From the NCBI RefSeq assembly GCF_038967635.1, contig NZ_CP152413.1, forward strand, positions 5,460,001 through 5,524,000: a DNA stretch of 64,000 nt, written 5' to 3'. The notes under the pieces were generated by a model that was not told the origin of the DNA, searched no databases, and saw only the letters and a program-made list of their open reading frames with translations. Both the position numbers and the translations under genes were made by a program. This document shows positions 61,292 through 64,000 of this stretch, one piece after another (within the stretch, counting starts at the first letter, position 1; each line of letters begins with the position of its first letter). The DNA comes from Bradyrhizobium sp. B124 (GTDB lineage Bacteria > Pseudomonadota > Alphaproteobacteria > Rhizobiales > Xanthobacteraceae).

Positions 61292-62365
61292 ATGCTGGTG
61301 CTGGGGATCGAGACCACCTGCGATGAAACCGCAGCCGCCGTGGTCGAGCGCCAGGCTGACGGGCAGGCAAGGATCCTCTCCAACGTCGTGCGCTCGCAGA
61401 TCGACGAGCACGCCCGCTTCGGCGGCGTGGTGCCGGAGATCGCGGCGCGCGCCCATGTCGACCTGCTCGACGGTATCGTCGCCTCCGCCATGAAGGAGGC
61501 CGGTGTCGGCTACGGACAATTGTCGGCGGTCGCCGCAGCCGCCGGCCCCGGCCTGATCGGCGGGGTGATCGTCGGTCTCACCACCGCGAAGGCAATCGCG
61601 ATGGTGCACGACACGCCGCTGATCGCGGTGAACCATCTCGAGGCGCACGCGCTGACGCCGCGGCTGACCTGCGCGCTTGCGTTTCCCTATTGCCTGTTCC
61701 TGGCCTCGGGCGGCCACACCCAGATCGTCGCCGTGGTCGGCGTCGGCGAATATGTGCGGCTCGGCACCACCGTCGACGACGCGATGGGCGAGGCGTTCGA
61801 CAAGGTGGCGAAGATGCTGTCGCTGCCCTATCCCGGCGGGCCGCAAGTCGAGCGCGCGGCGGCCGGCGGCGACCCGACGCGGTTTGCGTTTCCGCGCCCG
61901 ATGCTCGGCCGTCCCGATGCGAATTTCTCGCTGTCGGGATTGAAGACGGCGGTGCGCAACGAAGCTAGCCGGCTGGAGCCATTGGAGCCGCAGGACATCA
62001 GCGACCTCTGCGCAAGCTTCCAGGCCGCGGTGCTGGAATCGACCGCGGATCGGCTGACCGTCGGCTTGAGGTTGTTCCAGGAGCGGTTCGGCACGCCGCG
62101 CGCGCTGGTCGCGGCCGGCGGCGTTGCCGCCAACCATGCCATTCGCAGCGCGCTACAGGATGTCGCGGCGAAAGCGCAGACCACGCTGATCATCCCGCCG
62201 CCGGCGCTCTGCACCGACAATGGCGCAATGATCGCCTGGGCCGGTGCCGAGCGAATGGCGCTCGGCCTCACCGACACGATGGAAGCGCCGCCGCGGGCAC
62301 GCTGGCTGCTCGACGCCAACGCCAAGGCGCCGGCCGGCTACGCCAACAGCCGCGCCGGATATTGA
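61292..62365 (+). CDS. tsaD: tRNA N6-adenosine threonylcarbamoyltransferase TsaD
   Basis: A 357-residue catalytic subunit of the bacterial t6A complex (TsaB, D, E). It transfers threonylcarbamoyl to A37 of ANN-reading tRNAs. The ASKHA start is [17 protein letters not shown]. The metal His pair is in [14 protein letters not shown]. Further blocks are [54 protein letters not shown]-type [25 protein letters not shown] and [13 protein letters not shown] (metal Asp). The start at 61292 gives normal length. It is followed by a repeat and gpsA. Confidence 0.95.
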   Translation: MLVLGIETTCDETAAAVVERQADGQARILSNVVRSQIDEHARFGGVVPEIAARAHVDLLDGIVASAMKEAGVGYGQLSAVAAAAGPGLIGGVIVGLTTAKAIAMVHDTPLIAVNHLEAHALTPRLTCALAFPYCLFLASGGHTQIVAVVGVGEYVRLGTTVDDAMGEAFDKVAKMLSLPYPGGPQVERAAAGGDPTRFAFPRPMLGRPDANFSLSGLKTAVRNEASRLEPLEPQDISDLCASFQAAVLESTADRLTVGLRLFQERFGTPRALVAAGGVAANHAIRSALQDVAAKAQTTLIIPPPALCTDNGAMIAWAGAERMALGLTDTMEAPPRARWLLDANAKAPAGYANSRAGY

Positions 62366-62398
62366 GACATGTTTGACGGAGTTCGCCGCAGACACCAC

Positions 62399-62602
62399 TT
62401 CACCTCGCCCCGCCTGCGGGGAGAGGCACAGGCCGCCTTCGGCGGCCGTCTTGAAGAACGCCGAAACGAAGTTTCGGCTGTGTCGCATGTAGCGCAGCGA
62501 AATGCGATCCGGGTGAGGGGGTACAGGTTCCAACGCTCGGCGCACTCGCGGATAGAGCCCCTCACCCCAACCCTCTCCCCGCAAGAGCGGGGCGAGGGAG
62601 CA
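62399..62602. repeat. Intergenic repeat (CTCACC...CTCTCCCCGC family), longest copy
   Basis: CACCTCGCCCCGCCTGCGGGGAGAGG, GATCCGGGTGAGGGGGTACAGG and CCCCTCACCCCAACCCTCTCCCCGCAAGAGCGGGGCGAGG. It carries an insert (GCCGCCTTCGGCGGCCGTC) not seen in the copies at 25005 and 36567. It fills most of the gap between tsaD and gpsA. Confidence 0.82.
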
Positions 62603-62621
62603 CACCTGAGCTAGGGATCCG

Positions 62622-63602
62622 ATGCCCGCGCATATGTCAGTCAGCGTGATCGGTGCCGGCGCCTGGGGCACCGCATTGGCCGAGGTCGCGGCACGCGCCG
62701 GACGCAAGGTGACGCTGTATGCGCGCAATGCCGAGCATGCCGCGCAGATCCAGGCGACGCGGGTCAATCCGCGGCTGGCTGGCGTCCAGCTTCATCCCGA
62801 CATCGCGGTGACATCGGATATCGCCGCTGCCGCGCGCGCGGACATCATTCTCGCGGTCACTCCGGCACAGCATCTGCGCGCCGCGGTCAGTCATCTCGCG
62901 CCGCATCTTGCGCCCGATACACCTGTCATCGCCTGCGCGAAGGGCATCGAGCACGGCACGCACAAGTTCATGACCGAGGTGATTGCGGAAGCAGCACCGC
63001 GCGCGGTGCCCGCGATCCTGTCGGGACCGAGCTTTGCCGACGACGTCGCGCGCGGATTGCCGACGGCCGTAACGTTGGCCACCAGGGACGAGGCGCTGGC
63101 ACGCGCGCTCGTGCAGGCGCTCGGCTCGGCAACCTTCCGGCCCTATCACACGTCAGACGTGCGCGGCGTCGAGATCGGCGGCGCGGCCAAGAACGTGCTG
63201 GCGATCGCCGCCGGCATCGTCGTTGGCAGGAATCTCGGTGCTTCCGCGCTCGCCGCGCTGACCACGCGCGGCTTCAGCGAGCTCGCGCGATTGGGTCGCG
63301 CTTGCGGGGCACGCACCGAAACACTCTCCGGCCTGTCTGGATTGGGCGATCTCCTGCTCAGCTGCTCGACCGCGCAATCGCGCAATTTCGCGCTCGGCCT
63401 CGCGCTCGGTCGCGGTGAAGCGGCGCCGGTCGGCAAGCTCGCCGAAGGCGCATTCACCGCGCCGGTGCTGTGCGAGCTCGCCGCTGCGCAGAAGGTCGAT
63501 ATGCCGGTGTCAAACGCGGTCGCCGCGATCCTGAGCGACCGGCTGACGATCGATGACGCGATCGAAGGCCTGCTGACGCGGCCATTCAAGGCGGAAGGTT
63601 AG
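62622..63602 (+). CDS. gpsA: Glycerol-3-phosphate dehydrogenase [NAD(P)+]
   Basis: A 326-residue cytoplasmic enzyme reducing dihydroxyacetone phosphate to sn-glycerol-3-phosphate, the backbone of phospholipids. The cofactor loop is [80 protein letters not shown] (with the catalytic Lys) and [12 protein letters not shown] are the family blocks. ATG 62622 and 62634 are both possible starts. The tsaD-gpsA order is common in alphaproteobacteria, often with a YCII gene next, which is not seen here. Confidence 0.95.
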   Translation: MPAHMSVSVIGAGAWGTALAEVAARAGRKVTLYARNAEHAAQIQATRVNPRLAGVQLHPDIAVTSDIAAAARADIILAVTPAQHLRAAVSHLAPHLAPDTPVIACAKGIEHGTHKFMTEVIAEAAPRAVPAILSGPSFADDVARGLPTAVTLATRDEALARALVQALGSATFRPYHTSDVRGVEIGGAAKNVLAIAAGIVVGRNLGASALAALTTRGFSELARLGRACGARTETLSGLSGLGDLLLSCSTAQSRNFALGLALGRGEAAPVGKLAEGAFTAPVLCELAAAQKVDMPVSNAVAAILSDRLTIDDAIEGLLTRPFKAEG

Positions 63603-63614
63603 CGCTTGTCGCGG

Positions 63615-63660
63615 TGACGCGTTTTCTTCACGCCAACCGGTCTCCGCTTGGTTCGAAGAC
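63615..63660. repeat. Short interspersed repeat (GACGCGTTTTCTTCACGC-CAACCGGT)
   Basis: GTGACGCGTTTTCTTCACGCCAACCGGTCTCCGCTTGGTTCGAA; third copy of the element at 33112 and (inverted) 53882. Lies between the convergent gpsA and dehalogenase genes. Confidence 0.78.
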
Positions 63661-63667
63661 GCCCCGA

Positions 63668-64000
63668 TCACCGCGCCGTCGCGAAGGCGACGAGGTCGTG
63701 CAGTCCGGGCCCCGCTCCGTCGGGTGTCACGCCGAGTTCCTCGGCTGACGCGTTGGTGCGGTTGACCCAAAAGGTCGGATAACCGAACCATTTTGCACCG
63801 GCCACGTCCCACCCGGCGAATGCCGCAAAGACGATCTCCTCCTTCTTCAGTCCGAACGCGTCGACACCCATTTGATAGGCGCGTGCATCCGGCTTGAAGG
63901 CTGCGACCTTGTCGGTGCTGAGGTGATCCTCGAACAGACCCTCGAGCCCGGAATTCTTGATCGCCGCGTCCAGCATCGGTGCGGTGAAGTTGGAGAGAAA
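63668..64000 (-). CDS. Haloacid dehalogenase, type II (HAD superfamily), 3' part
   Basis: The C-terminal 110 residues of an (S)-2-haloacid dehalogenase-like protein; the 5' end lies beyond the window. The visible part begins FLSNFTAPMLDAAI (motif II with Ser/Asn), then EDHLSTDKVAAFKPDARAYQMGVD, where KP is the motif III Lys. IVFAAFAGWDVAGAKWFGYPTFWVNRTN (motif IV region) and an end HDLVAF follow. FAAFAGWD stands where L-haloacid dehalogenases usually have FVSSNAWD, so the Ser/Asn of that motif differ. Activity on haloacids is therefore uncertain. Confidence 0.85.
   Translation of the reverse strand, partial: FLSNFTAPMLDAAIKNSGLEGLFEDHLSTDKVAAFKPDARAYQMGVDAFGLKKEEIVFAAFAGWDVAGAKWFGYPTFWVNRTNASAEELGVTPDGAGPGLHDLVAFATAR

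Overview
The window looks like chromosome of an alphaproteobacterium of the Bradyrhizobium/Nitrobacteraceae type. The reasons are high GC coding sequence, Tat-dependent and IalB-family secreted proteins, FixK-type and EcfG-type promoter elements, several families of palindromic intergenic repeats, and gene neighbours such as hemD / COG4223 / hemY beside tsaD. This is inferred from content; no 16S rRNA gene is present. I found 66 intact or edge-truncated protein genes, one pseudogene, two tRNA genes and one complete insertion sequence.

Layout. 1-6.3 kb: end of an ABC exporter ATPase, an FkbM methyltransferase, a VOC protein, a proline-rich OmpA-type envelope protein, and a TetR regulator divergent from an NTF2-like protein with two operator palindromes between them. 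6.3-7.4 kb: an IS5-family element that split an existing palindromic repeat. 7.4-24 kb: mostly housekeeping and envelope genes (argG, PAP2 phosphatase, rlmN, IalB, two oxidoreductases, two TAXI-type binding proteins, DUF1232, pterin dehydratase, PhoD, amidase). 24-28.2 kb: a Crp/Fnr regulator behind an EcfG-like promoter. It is followed by a compact cluster of a divergent Lgt-like membrane enzyme, a multi-cluster radical SAM protein resembling archaeal tetraether lipid synthase, and three small paralogous membrane proteins. 28.2-50.7 kb: typA, an amine oxidase, a lower-GC HNH endonuclease, a DCC/DoxX/DUF2269 operon, ppa, folD, DUF167, YggT, tRNA-Ala, fatty-acid and short-chain dehydrogenase genes, a class III cyclase, a P450 with a secreted hydrolase, an MFS exporter, two small Cys-rich secreted proteins and a polysaccharide deacetylase.

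50.8-57.1 kb is the most accessory-looking stretch. A beta-carbonic anhydrase lies behind a perfect FixK box, and a duplicated GTGA-N6-TCAC element precedes both it and a multi-His membrane protein. Next comes an 875-residue glycosyltransferase-like protein carrying three tandem 91-residue repeats, then a decayed second copy of the membrane protein, then tRNA-Thr. 57.2-64 kb returns to conserved genes: hemY, COG4223, hemD, tsaD, gpsA and a truncated haloacid dehalogenase.

The best candidate for an undescribed system is 25.2-28.1 kb (Lgt-like + Tes-like radical SAM + three SGC small membrane proteins), probably acting on membrane lipids or lipidated proteins. The second is the repeat-bearing glycosyltransferase locus at 52.8-57.0 kb. 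Functional assignments come from motifs read by eye; no database search was run.
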